Of a DNA stretch of 40,089 bases, positions 32,670 through 40,089 are shown in pieces. The notes under the pieces are model-generated. The model saw nothing but the letters and a program-made list of their open reading frames with translations. It was not told where the DNA came from and did no database searches. Made by a program: the position numbers and the translations under genes. The stretch's first letter is position 1. Each line of letters starts with the position of its first letter. This DNA comes from Desulfobulbaceae bacterium (GTDB taxonomy: Bacteria; Desulfobacterota; Desulfobulbia; Desulfobulbales; Desulfobulbaceae), in contig WFRY01000158.1 of the NCBI GenBank assembly GCA_015486315.1, forward strand, positions 1 through 40,089, read 5' to 3'.

Positions 32670-33400
32670 GCCTTCCTTGTCCGGACTACTGCAGCAGGAA
32701 CTCCCAGGGAAACCGTATACTCGGCAACCGGTCTTGTCAGTACGGCTCCTGCTCCGGCGACGCTGCCGCGGCCCATTCGCACACCGCCGAGAACGCTGAC
32801 ATTGCCGCCAAGCCAGACATCTTCCTCAAGATGTACGCCACCATCGGCCCGAATACCCTGCTTACGAATCGGGATGTCTCTGCGCTCAAGATGATAACTG
32901 CCCCCACCGATAATAAAGCAGCGCTGGCCGATAACACAGTCATTACCGATCTGCACGGGGCAGTCATTGGTGGACTGGACAATGGTCTGGGCATTTAAGC
33001 CGACATTATCACCGATTTGAATGGTACCGTTTTTACAGGATAACATCACATTATTGGAGAGGATAACATTATCGCCCAGTGAAATACTGGTGCCTGCCGT
33101 ACCATGTCGTCCATCGAGCACACACCCCTCGCTGATAATCACTGATTTTCCCAGGCGAATCCTTGCCGGCTGACGCAGCACAACCCCGGATGCGAACATA
33201 CAGCCCTTGCCGCAGCTTCCAAACAGGCCTGGCCAGAAAATTTTTCTGAGCATCATGCCCATGGCACCGGGAAACGGCCCAAGCAGTTGACACCACTCAA
33301 AATACAAAAAAGAAAGCAGGGAACGGTTGCCTAACATGACATCCTGATACCTGGCAAGAGGTGATCCCCTGCCTGTTACTGCCTGATGTGTTTTTTCCAT
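32666..33400 (-). CDS. Hexapeptide-repeat (LbetaH) acyltransferase
   Basis: 244 residues. Residues about 75-235 show repeated hexapeptides of [LIV]-G-x-x-x-x type, with I-R-L-G-K-S-V, I-S-L-G-D-N-V, I-Q-I-G-D-N-V and V-W-L-G-G-N-V, and end with A-G-A-V-L-T-R-P-V and G-V-P-A. These are hallmarks of WbbJ/CysE-type acetyltransferases. The family transfers acetyl or other acyl groups from acyl-CoA to sugar hydroxyl or amino groups and trimerises through the beta-helix. Start overlaps within a tightly packed operon. It probably O-acetylates the repeat unit. Confidence 0.83.
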   Translation of the reverse strand: MEKTHQAVTGRGSPLARYQDVMLGNRSLLSFLYFEWCQLLGPFPGAMGMMLRKIFWPGLFGSCGKGCMFASGVVLRQPARIRLGKSVIISEGCVLDGRHGTAGTSISLGDNVILSNNVMLSCKNGTIQIGDNVGLNAQTIVQSTNDCPVQIGNDCVIGQRCFIIGGGSYHLERRDIPIRKQGIRADGGVHLEEDVWLGGNVSVLGGVRMGRGSVAGAGAVLTRPVAEYTVSLGVPAAVVRTRKA

Positions 33401-33433
33401 ATCTGTTTCTGAAAACCTCTGCAGCCGAACCGG

Positions 33434-35302
33434 TTATTGAAAAAAACGATTATGCCAGATGGCAATATTGATCAAAGCCCAGAGGACATGATTATGGTTA
33501 TGCTTCATGGCGCAATGCTCTTCAATGAGACGGTTGATGTAGGCTGAATCCATATTTTCACGAATCAACCGGGAATCGTTGAGCAATTCGACCATGTACG
33601 ATTTCAGATCACCACGAAGCAGCTGCTTGACCGGCAGGCTGTACCCCTGCTTGCCTCGATGAACGATTGTATCGGGCAGCAACCCTTCCAGGGCGGCCCG
33701 GAAAATATATTTCGTGGTCATTCCCTTGAGCTTCCAGTCACCGGGCAGGGAGGCCATGAACTCGACCAGTACATGATCAAGCAGGGGAACACGAATCTCA
33801 AGGGAACTGGCCATGGACATACGATCAACCTTCATCAGGACGGAATCCGTCATCATAAAACGCATATCGAGATAAATCTCCCGGTTGACCCGGTCACCAC
33901 CTGCGTCACAGCGCTCACTGTATTCCCGTACCCGGCGAAAAGGATCCATATTGAGCTGACTGCGAAATGAACTGTTGAGCAGATTTTCCTCCAAAACTGA
34001 ATTGAGAAAATACTGCCAGCGCAGATGCTGTCCCGCCGGATCCAGATTTGCTCCTTCGACAAATCGCTTAAGCATATTAACCGCCCCTTTTTTCTGGGGC
34101 TGATCCGGCAGCAAATCCATAAAACGACCGACCACCTGCCTGCGCAGAGGACCGGGCATCAGGTTAAACCAGGTCGCCAGACGACTGGCCTTGAAACGAT
34201 CATAGCCGGCAAAACTCTCATCCGCCCCTTCTCCCGACAGGCAGACCGTGACATGCTCCCTGGCCTGCTTACAGAGCAGGTACAGGGGGACCGTTGACAG
34301 ATCCGTCATCGGTTCATCAAGATGCCAGAGCGTTTTTTCCACATACTCGGGTTTGAGGGTGTCAAGCATCAGTACCTGATGGTCGGTTTCGCAATAATCC
34401 GCCACTATCTGCGCATAATCAAGTTCACTGAACGATTTATCCTCATAGCCGATGGTAAAGGTCTTAAACGATCCGGTGAGGTGTTTGCGCATCAATGCGA
34501 CTATACAGCTTGAATCAAGGCCACCCGAGAGAAAGACACCCAGCGGGACATCACTTACCAGATGACTCTGAACCGCAATATCAAGATGCTCCCGCATCTT
34601 TTCAACAGCCTCATTAAAGGTAAGTTTATTTTCTCCGGGATGAAATTTCAGGTCCCAGTACTGTTCCTGATGGATCTCCTGATTTTCAAAGAGGAGATAA
34701 TGACCGGCCGGGATCTTGTAAATATCGGCAAACATGGTCTCAGGCGCAGGCACGAATTCAAAACCTAAGTAATCGTACATTGCCTGAAAGTTCACCCGAC
34801 GTTCCACCTGCGGGTCTTCAAGAATGGCCTTGATTTCGGAGGCAAAGAGCAGTCGACCGTTTTTATAGGTGTAATACAGGGGTTTGATACCGATCCGATC
34901 CCGGACCAGGAGCAGTCTTTTCCGGTTCAGATCATACAGACCATAGGCAAACATACCCCGCAAACGATTGATGGAGTCTATCCCCCACTCTTCATAGGCG
35001 TGAATAATAACTTCGGAATCCGCCCTGCTCCTGAAAACATGCCCCTTGCCCTCAAGCTCTTCCCGTAGTTGCTGAAAGTTATATATCTCGCCGTTAAAGA
35101 CCAGACAAACCGTTTTGTCTTCGTTAAACATCGGCTGCCGGCCGTTCTCCGACAAGTCAATAATAGACAGCCGGCGAAAACCAAGAGACATCTCATCGCA
35201 ACAAAAACTGCCCTTCTGATCCGGCCCTCTATGCCTTATTGAGTCGGCCATGGATCGAATCAACGACTGGTCGTTCCAGTTAAAACCGCATATACCGCAC
35301 AT
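33434..35302 (-). CDS. asnB: Asparagine synthetase-type glutamine amidotransferase
   Basis: 622 residues. The start is set by the class II amidotransferase rule: Met followed by catalytic Cys2 (M-C-G-I-C-G-F) at ATG 35302; the longer frame to 35368 would bury the nucleophile. The N-terminal Ntn glutaminase (about 2-190) has R-H-R-G-P-D and N-G-E-I-Y-N. The C-terminal synthetase domain has the ATP pyrophosphatase loop S-G-G-L-D-S-S at 259-265. AsnB makes asparagine, but AsnB homologues inside polysaccharide clusters often amidate sugar acids. The neighbourhood favours that second role. A hairpin 35330-35352 separates it from the GT39-like gene upstream. Confidence 0.87.
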   Translation of the reverse strand: MCGICGFNWNDQSLIRSMADSIRHRGPDQKGSFCCDEMSLGFRRLSIIDLSENGRQPMFNEDKTVCLVFNGEIYNFQQLREELEGKGHVFRSRADSEVIIHAYEEWGIDSINRLRGMFAYGLYDLNRKRLLLVRDRIGIKPLYYTYKNGRLLFASEIKAILEDPQVERRVNFQAMYDYLGFEFVPAPETMFADIYKIPAGHYLLFENQEIHQEQYWDLKFHPGENKLTFNEAVEKMREHLDIAVQSHLVSDVPLGVFLSGGLDSSCIVALMRKHLTGSFKTFTIGYEDKSFSELDYAQIVADYCETDHQVLMLDTLKPEYVEKTLWHLDEPMTDLSTVPLYLLCKQAREHVTVCLSGEGADESFAGYDRFKASRLATWFNLMPGPLRRQVVGRFMDLLPDQPQKKGAVNMLKRFVEGANLDPAGQHLRWQYFLNSVLEENLLNSSFRSQLNMDPFRRVREYSERCDAGGDRVNREIYLDMRFMMTDSVLMKVDRMSMASSLEIRVPLLDHVLVEFMASLPGDWKLKGMTTKYIFRAALEGLLPDTIVHRGKQGYSLPVKQLLRGDLKSYMVELLNDSRLIRENMDSAYINRLIEEHCAMKHNHNHVLWALINIAIWHNRFFQ

Positions 35303-35329
35303 AATTACCCGTTTTATCGATAAAAGAAA

Positions 35330-35352
35330 AACCGATCTCGAAGAGACCGGTT
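35330..35352 (-). terminator. Intrinsic terminator between GT39-like gene and asnB
   Basis: Read on the - strand: a 10-bp stem with one G-U pair (35352-35343 with 35339-35330) and a 3-base loop, then TTTC TTTT. It would end transcripts from 35475-37331 before asnB, so asnB needs its own promoter or readthrough. Confidence 0.7.
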
Positions 35353-35474
35353 TACTGCCCATGTACACCTGACCATCTTCCGACAGAGTTTATATCGGAA
35401 AAACATTCACATCGCCAATATATACTTAACTTCTGCCGGAAAACAAACAACAAACAGCTGCCCGGAAAAACATA

Positions 35475-37331
35475 TCACTTCGACATTTCACTGATCTCTA
35501 TATCACCAAAAGAAATGTCCCCCTCACCTCCATAATAAATACGCAGCTCAATATTCTCTATATTTTTGACCGCAAACTCTGCGGTATAGGGCAGAAAATC
35601 ACCTTGTTCAGCAAAGGTTGCTCTGAAAATAATGACGGAATCATCGCCTGCGAGAATCTCTAAAACAGCCGGATTACGGTCTGTATTTTTACTCACCCTC
35701 ACATCCATAGTCAGCCGGTATCTTCCCGGCACCACCAACCGTTTATCACCCAGGACAAGCCACCCCGGCTTATCACTCCCCTCATGTGCGGCACGGATAT
35801 CCGTACCATCGGATTTTTTTTCATTTGTTCCAGTAGTTGCTCCTGTTCCAATGATGGTAAATTTCTGAACTATCGGGTCGGTATTGGTATAAGGATCCAG
35901 AATCAGCTTATCTCCTTTACGATACAAATGATAGGCATGCCGATCAGGAAAAAGATCCAGGATAACGCGAGGCTGCTGCTTTCCGGCGGCAACCATCAGG
36001 GGATTACCGGTCAATCCTTCGGGATTATACGAGGTGCCTTTGTAAACGGAATTCATTCCCGAAAATCCATCAACCAGGATAAGGCTGTTCTCCGGTGGAG
36101 TAGAAACCACAGCTTGAAACTGACCAATAATGGCCTGAAACGTTCGCAGGTGAAGACCTTGCCGCCACATGAAACTAAGACTCAGAAAGGCTGCGACAAG
36201 CATACCGGCAACAGTGACAACCTTTCTGGACGGAGAAAGCGAAGAAAAAAGTGTCAGTACTTTCTCCACCCCGAAGCCGGCGGCAAGAAGAATAAACGGC
36301 AGGAGTTCAAAATAGTACACCGGTCCTACATGGGGTATCCCCTTGAACCAGAAAAAAATATATCCGGTCATTACGGAAAATACCGTTAACAGACAGAGCA
36401 GACTCCAGCGCCTATGCCACCCCCAGAGCGCAAACACCACCGCCAGCAGCAGAGAACCGCGAAATCCAAACAGCCACCTGTCGAGCAGGGCGATGTTTTC
36501 CTGCAGATATGTAATTCCCAGCGAAAACGTATGGACAAAAAGATGAAGATGCCTGGGCCCGAAACCAAGATTATCCGATGGTTCATAGTAAAGGTACGGG
36601 GGCAGGAGGGGGTCGCCGACTGCAAGATTATTATACATCAGATAGGCAAGAACCCCGACCGAGGAGGAAGCAGCAAACAGGCAGGTTGCCCACAGAACAC
36701 GACCGTTCCGATTTCTGAACAGATCCCATACAGCATCCAGGGCAAAGGGAATGGCAATGAGCAGGCCGGTAAAGGTCCTGTTGATAAACAGGGCAGACCA
36801 GGCAAGACCGGCGACCAGGGCAAACAGGGGTTTATCTTTCTCCTTCCAGTAAATATAGGCAAACAGCAGCAAAGCGACAGCAGGCAACCCGGAGGTATGA
36901 CTGAGCAGGGTTCCGTTCATAAAAACAAAAAATGGTGACAGCAACAGCAGCAGGGGAAGCAGAGCGGGGGACAACTGAAGAAGAAAACCAATATTGCCGA
37001 AAATAAATACCGACAGAGCTGCGGCGACGGACACCATGATTCGCGGCTGCCCCAGCAGTACACCGGGGATCAACCAGATGGCATGCCCTGGCGGATACCT
37101 TGAAAGCCAGCCGACATCCCGGTCCATTATCATCATTTCATGGATGAAAAACTCGGACGCAGGCGGCAGAGGACGGGATATTCTACCTTCACTGAATGTA
37201 TATGCCTGCATGACATAGGCATGTTCGTCCGTGGTAACAGCGGCATTGCGAAAAACAATCTGACTGACACTAAAGGTGAACAGACCGGTAAAAACAGCAA
37301 GCAGAATTAACAGGCATTGGCGTTTAAACAA
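35475..37331 (-). CDS. GT39/ArnT-like membrane glycosyltransferase with C-terminal beta domain
   Basis: 618 residues from TTG 37331 (AGGGAAG just upstream; no in-frame ATG or GTG fits better). About ten to twelve membrane helices occupy residues 5-410. The first periplasmic loop has T-T-D-E-H-A-Y (Asp35-Glu36), the acidic catalytic position of GT-C enzymes such as PMT and ArnT. The last 200 residues are soluble and beta-rich, ending in a module that resembles carbohydrate-binding folds. GT-C enzymes use polyprenyl-phosphate sugars on the outer face of the inner membrane, and the GtrB-like enzyme in this cluster could supply the donor. Acceptor unknown. Three MITEs are lodged in its upstream region. 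Confidence 0.75.
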   Translation of the reverse strand: MFKRQCLLILLAVFTGLFTFSVSQIVFRNAAVTTDEHAYVMQAYTFSEGRISRPLPPASEFFIHEMMIMDRDVGWLSRYPPGHAIWLIPGVLLGQPRIMVSVAAALSVFIFGNIGFLLQLSPALLPLLLLLSPFFVFMNGTLLSHTSGLPAVALLLFAYIYWKEKDKPLFALVAGLAWSALFINRTFTGLLIAIPFALDAVWDLFRNRNGRVLWATCLFAASSSVGVLAYLMYNNLAVGDPLLPPYLYYEPSDNLGFGPRHLHLFVHTFSLGITYLQENIALLDRWLFGFRGSLLLAVVFALWGWHRRWSLLCLLTVFSVMTGYIFFWFKGIPHVGPVYYFELLPFILLAAGFGVEKVLTLFSSLSPSRKVVTVAGMLVAAFLSLSFMWRQGLHLRTFQAIIGQFQAVVSTPPENSLILVDGFSGMNSVYKGTSYNPEGLTGNPLMVAAGKQQPRVILDLFPDRHAYHLYRKGDKLILDPYTNTDPIVQKFTIIGTGATTGTNEKKSDGTDIRAAHEGSDKPGWLVLGDKRLVVPGRYRLTMDVRVSKNTDRNPAVLEILAGDDSVIIFRATFAEQGDFLPYTAEFAVKNIENIELRIYYGGEGDISFGDIEISEMSK

Positions 37332-37385
37332 AACTTCCCTTTGTATCCGGTTGTAAGACGATGGAAGGCAGACTGTTCAGTAGAC

Positions 37386-37445
37386 GTAACTGCTCACAGG
37401 GTACGTGATAAGGCTCTGCAACCCATCGTAATTGTAAGTAGTTAC
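37386..37445. mobile_element. MITE D, 60 bp, IS66-type ends, near-perfect TSD
   Basis: Ends GTAACTGCTCACA and, inward from the right, GTAACTACTTACA (11/13 identical). Flanking 8-mers cagtagac (37378-37385) and cagcagac (37446-37453) match 7 of 8, suggesting an older insertion than its neighbours. Confidence 0.72.
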
Positions 37446-37453
37446 CAGCAGAC

Positions 37454-37480
37454 AAAAAAACCGGCCATATTCAGCCGGTT
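37454..37480 (-). terminator. Intrinsic terminator, - strand
   Basis: The - strand has a perfect 8-bp stem (AAACCGGC / GCCGGTTT), an 8-base loop and a run of seven T. It lies downstream of the GDSL-CFI gene. Removing the two MITEs (E, F) and one copy of each duplication brings it to about 40 bases from that gene's stop, so it is probably its original terminator. Confidence 0.75.
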
Positions 37481-37493
37481 TGTTCCATACATA

Positions 37494-37646
37494 GTAACTA
37501 TTCAGGAGCACCTTATCTTCGCCCATTTAAGCCTGCTTGAGTAGCACAAGTACGCTTCACAGTCTTAAATGAACCAATCTAAGGCCCTCCTGAACAGTTA
37601 CAGGACGGTGGTTTTGCAAGTTTTCTGCACCCACCTGAATAGTTAC
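37494..37646. mobile_element. MITE E, 153 bp, perfect 13-bp inverted ends, TSD catacata
   Basis: GTAACTATTCAGG at 37494-37506 is perfectly inverted at 37634-37646. Direct repeat catacata at 37486-37493 and 37647-37654. A third, 12/13 copy of the end (cctgaacagttac) lies internally near 37589-37601, so the element may be composite. No coding capacity. Confidence 0.9.
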
Positions 37647-37658
37647 CATACATAAACC

Positions 37659-37741
37659 GTAAGCGCTCCATGAACCCCCTGCCGAAATGCTTACATTTCG
37701 AGGTGTTATCAAGTCAAAAGTGGAGTTAATGAAGCGCTTAC
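37659..37741. mobile_element. MITE F, 83 bp, 17-bp inverted ends, TSD cataaacc
   Basis: GTAAGCGCTCCATGAAC and, inward from the right, GTAAGCGCTTCATTAAC (15/17). Perfect direct repeat cataaacc at 37651-37658 and 37742-37749. Its left duplication shares four bases with the right duplication of MITE E, so the two insertions hit adjacent sites. Core shared with A2 and B. Confidence 0.9.
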
Positions 37742-37745
37742 CATA

Positions 37746-37763
37746 AACCTGACAAATCAGGTT
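37746..37763 (-). terminator. Small hairpin overlapping the stop codon of the GDSL-CFI gene
   Basis: A 7-bp perfect stem with a 4-base loop that includes two bases of the TAA stop. On the - strand it runs into TTT and is then interrupted by MITE F. Confidence 0.4.
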
Positions 37764-38757
37764 AAAATGTTATCCGTCTGCTCCTGAAATAAGAGAGAGA
37801 AATACATAACAGAATAAAGAGTACAGCCGCCGGCAGCATAATGACAAACCAGCTGCCGGTGAGGCAGAGATATGACAGGCCAATCAACGGGTAGAGCGCT
37901 CCCCTGACAAGAGCTCGCAGAACAGCATGCTCTGCAATAAAATCTGCCATGGGCGGGGAATAGCGGTAGTAGAGTTGCACGAAAATCCGTCCGGGAAGAT
38001 TTGTCAGAAGAAAACTGTCACGAAACTGCTGCAGAAGGATTACATGGGGTTCCAGCAGGGAACCAAAGGCGGCTGTTGCTATAAAACAGCCACCTCCTCC
38101 ACCGCCACCTCCGCCGCCGGCAGCTGCGCCACCACCGCCATAGGGAAGAGCAGCAAAAAATGTCTGGGCAAGTACTCCTGCTCCATCATTATTGGGATGA
38201 AGACCATCATAACTGAGCCCTGACCAGTCCGGATAAACAGCTGCATAGCAATCAACCTGGGCGGTGCCGCTCGCTGCAATCTTGCTGACGATTTCGGGAT
38301 TGTATCGATCCGGTATCTGGGGATGATCGCCTCCCTTGGTATTCGGGGTGATGGTGGAGGTTACCGGAACGACCCCGGCTCCAACGGCCTTATTAATCAT
38401 AGCACCGATATTCCAGGCCGTTGTATCCGATGAGATACCATCTATAACATCGTTTGCCCCTTCCATAATCAGAATAAAGCGGGGAGCAGTATCACGTATA
38501 ACTCCTCCTATTCTGGCCAGCCCCTCAACAGTATCCTCCCCATCCTTGCCGTAATTCAGAACGCTTACGACTACTCCTCCTCCGGCGCCGTCTATCAACC
38601 CCTGTAAATGTTCTGCATAGGGAACGGACCCAAACCCATGGGTTATTGAATCGCCAAAGGTAACGACGTTTTCCACCGCCCAGGCAGAAGAAAAATTACA
38701 GCAGAATAAACAGATAACTCCTGTGACAAGAGCAAACAGCTTCCGTAGGCAAACCAT
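37762..38757 (-). CDS. SGNH/GDSL hydrolase with CFI-box C-terminal domain
   Basis: 331 residues, with AGGAAG 7 bases before the ATG. A signal peptide (about 1-27) leads into an SGNH esterase/lipase domain: G-D-S block with Ser37, G-A-N-D block (Asn), and D-G-L-H-P-N (Asp/His). After about residue 205 comes a Gly/Ala-only linker, then [10 protein letters not shown], the CFI-box-CTERM domain. This includes F-R-D, G-R[14 protein letters not shown] and two hydrophobic helices, ending in a basic tail. The C-terminal domain is a recurrent module on otherwise unrelated exported proteins and is suspected of anchoring or sorting; the processing enzyme is not known to me. Likely role: deacylation of a lipid or of the acetylated polysaccharide at the envelope. 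Confidence 0.83.
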   Translation of the reverse strand: MVCLRKLFALVTGVICLFCCNFSSAWAVENVVTFGDSITHGFGSVPYAEHLQGLIDGAGGGVVVSVLNYGKDGEDTVEGLARIGGVIRDTAPRFILIMEGANDVIDGISSDTTAWNIGAMINKAVGAGVVPVTSTITPNTKGGDHPQIPDRYNPEIVSKIAASGTAQVDCYAAVYPDWSGLSYDGLHPNNDGAGVLAQTFFAALPYGGGGAAAGGGGGGGGGGCFIATAAFGSLLEPHVILLQQFRDSFLLTNLPGRIFVQLYYRYSPPMADFIAEHAVLRALVRGALYPLIGLSYLCLTGSWFVIMLPAAVLFILLCISLSYFRSRRITF

Positions 38758-38817
38758 ACCGATCTTCCTGTTCTGAATAAGTTAATAATGCATAGCACGT
38801 TATGATGATCTGCAACC

Positions 38818-39579
38818 TTAATACATTCTCACAAATGCCCTGTCATCATCCTTGATGAAACCGGGCAGGACTATTTCATTTTCGTTCTGCAATACTTCCT
38901 GATCAGCCATGTCCTCCCCCTCAACTATGCCGGGAGCACTCCATTTTTTTCCATCCCAGGTACTCTGAATATCCTGATACCTGCCATCAATATATTTTTT
39001 CCATATGACATGGATTGTTCCATTTTCGGACAGAGAGATTTCAGGCAGAATATCGGGTACCTCATCTTTTTTATTCAAGGTCCGGGCTTTGCTCCATTTT
39101 CCCTTCTGCAAAGTAGTCCAGTAAATATCATCCACACCTCCGGTGTTTCCGGCCCACACAAGCCAGAGCACACCCTTCCGATCAACAACAATAGATGGGG
39201 CAATACTCGAATTCAACTCCACCGGGACATCCTGTATATCAGACCATTCTGAATCGCTCAACGTTGCATAATGAAGTGATAATCTGCCATCATCTGAAGC
39301 CGTCCAGAACAGCCATCGTTTTCCCTGTTTATCACGATCGATAACAGGGTGAAGATTATCAAAAGAGTCATCCGTCACCTGATACGGCGATGACCATTTC
39401 CCATCCTGCAGAGTAGAGAAAAAAACCTCATGCCTGATACCGTCGGACTCTATCCAGACTACATCGGCATCCCTTCCTGATGAAGGCGGCACAGTACTGC
39501 TTTCGGCCATTGAACCACTGCTGATGACCACACTTAAAAAAAGAAAAAGAAAAAAGAATTTTCCCGCCATCCATTTCAT
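38818..39579 (-). CDS. Exported beta-propeller (sialidase-fold-like) protein
   Basis: 253 residues from ATG 39579, chosen for the GAGGTG site 6 bases upstream and the immediate signal peptide (M-K-W-M-A-G-K-F-F-F..., ending S-M-A-E); the longer frame to 39612 lacks both. The mature part has about four repeats of a blade with the pattern V-D-x-x-G-x-x-W-L-x-W followed by Y-x-x-x-x-D-G-K-W-S-x, as in sialidase or Asp-box-like propellers. No catalytic set is clear, so it is more likely a binding protein. It lies between the GDSL-CFI gene and an acyltransferase, at the end of the polysaccharide cluster. Confidence 0.68.
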   Translation of the reverse strand: MKWMAGKFFFLFLFLSVVISSGSMAESSTVPPSSGRDADVVWIESDGIRHEVFFSTLQDGKWSSPYQVTDDSFDNLHPVIDRDKQGKRWLFWTASDDGRLSLHYATLSDSEWSDIQDVPVELNSSIAPSIVVDRKGVLWLVWAGNTGGVDDIYWTTLQKGKWSKARTLNKKDEVPDILPEISLSENGTIHVIWKKYIDGRYQDIQSTWDGKKWSAPGIVEGEDMADQEVLQNENEIVLPGFIKDDDRAFVRMY

Positions 39580-39749
39580 CACGTTCACCTCATGCACAAC
39601 ATCAACAACCATGTTGGAATATTGAAAATCAAATATATAACCTTACCAGTTCGTTACCATTAATCAACGGGAATGTTAATCATATTTTTGAAACAAAACA
39701 AAATATTTTTTGCCGCCCTCCGCTGTTTAATCAACCACATACATACCGC

Positions 39750-40089
39750 TCAATTATTTCCTTCAGGCCTGAATCTCGAAATCCACACAGATGCTCCAAC
39801 ATTCTTAACCTTGACATAGAGATAGGAGACAGTAAGTGAGAGCAGAATGTTAAAACCGAGTATAAGGACATACAGGATTGCCGGGTGGAAAAAAGGCACC
39901 AGATATTTAACAAAGAAAAAGGCAAGAGAGCAGACAGCACCCTGAAATAAATAAACATAATATATATTAATGCCGCACCAGCGAAGCAGTCGAGAGCATC
40001 TTCCGGCAAAGGAGAAGGAACCATGACTGCATTTTTTCTTCAACAGAGCAAAAATATGGACAAGGGGCAGACTGTAAATGAGATACTGA
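39750..40089 (-). CDS. Acyltransferase family 3 (OafA-like), C-terminal fragment
   Basis: The - strand frame is open to the right edge of the window, so only about the last 113 codons are seen; the apparent TTG at 40043 is internal. The fragment has about three hydrophobic helices with an R-W-C-G-I-N-I-Y-Y-V-Y-L-F-Q-G step, as in the last helices of acyltransferase-3 membrane proteins. These O-acylate sugars using cytoplasmic acyl-CoA, which fits the polysaccharide context. A second frame (39731-40024) through the same bases is a shadow. Confidence 0.6.
   Translation of the reverse strand, partial: QYLIYSLPLVHIFALLKKKCSHGSFSFAGRCSRLLRWCGINIYYVYLFQGAVCSLAFFFVKYLVPFFHPAILYVLILGFNILLSLTVSYLYVKVKNVGASVWISRFRPEGNN

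Noticed and set aside
35303-35368. Upstream start for asnB
   Set aside because: It would place residues before the catalytic Cys2 and run through the terminator hairpin.
39731-40024. Second overlapping - strand frame at the right edge
   Set aside because: The frame ending at 39750 has the membrane-helix pattern of acyltransferase family 3; the other is a frame-shifted shadow.
1-40089. CRISPR array, prophage, tRNA or rRNA genes
   Set aside because: No regularly spaced repeats, phage structural genes or cloverleaf-like sequences were seen on reading both strands by eye; a dedicated scan was not possible.

Overview
The window reads as chromosomal DNA of an anaerobic, Gram-negative, Desulfobacterota-type bacterium, possibly near Desulfobulbales. 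This rests on protein style and base composition near 50% GC judged by eye; no rRNA or marker set is present. Supporting hints are a tetraheme cytochrome that appears to contain selenocysteine, a CooC-like nickel-insertion ATPase, PilZ and class III cyclase signalling, and a CFI-box C-terminal domain. No tRNA, rRNA, CRISPR array, prophage or intact transposase was found.

Layout. (1) 1-7148, + strand: a cell-wall-like operon. A swivelling-domain dikinase, cut by the left edge, is coupled to two paralogous exported L,D-transpeptidase-like proteins and a class A beta-lactamase-like serine hydrolase. (2) 7208-8203: a promoter, an outer-membrane beta-barrel gene and a hairpin. (3) 8507-12991, + strand: a run of small envelope genes: DUF3011 protein, solute-binding protein, two small membrane proteins, an Ala/Lys-rich lipoprotein, a fused LprI-MliC lysozyme inhibitor and a triple-PAN lipoprotein. 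Two miniature transposons sit inside the run. (4) 13228-16948: gabD, a PilZ protein and a GAF-cyclase whose 3' end overlaps the PilZ gene. (5) 17184-20117: rarA with a promoter suggesting leaderless mRNA, overlapped by a metallophosphatase-cytochrome gene with an in-frame UGA read as selenocysteine. (6) 20270-23841: BI-1 family protein, CooC-like ATPase and an LTA-synthase-like membrane sulfatase. (7) 23878-40089, almost all - strand: a surface polysaccharide cluster with a WbaP-like initiating transferase, four GT2 enzymes, two flippase-like membrane proteins (one fused to a beta-propeller), a hexapeptide acyltransferase, an AsnB-type amidotransferase, a GT39-like enzyme, a GDSL esterase with CFI-box tail, a propeller protein and an acyltransferase-3 fragment at the right edge.

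The most striking non-coding content is a family of seven miniature inverted-repeat elements (59-244 bp). All have GTAA-type ends (one end is degenerate, GGAA) and 8-bp target duplications, six perfect and one 7/8. They lie in three intergenic gaps (10166-10334, 29136-29592, 37378-37749). The ends and duplication length match the IS66 family, and no transposase is present, so they look like IS66-type MITEs mobilised in trans. Deleting each element plus one duplication copy restores a continuous ancestral spacer in every case.

Best leads: the probable selenocysteine codon at 18684, the MITE family, the dikinase/L,D-transpeptidase operon, and the lysozyme-inhibitor envelope cluster.
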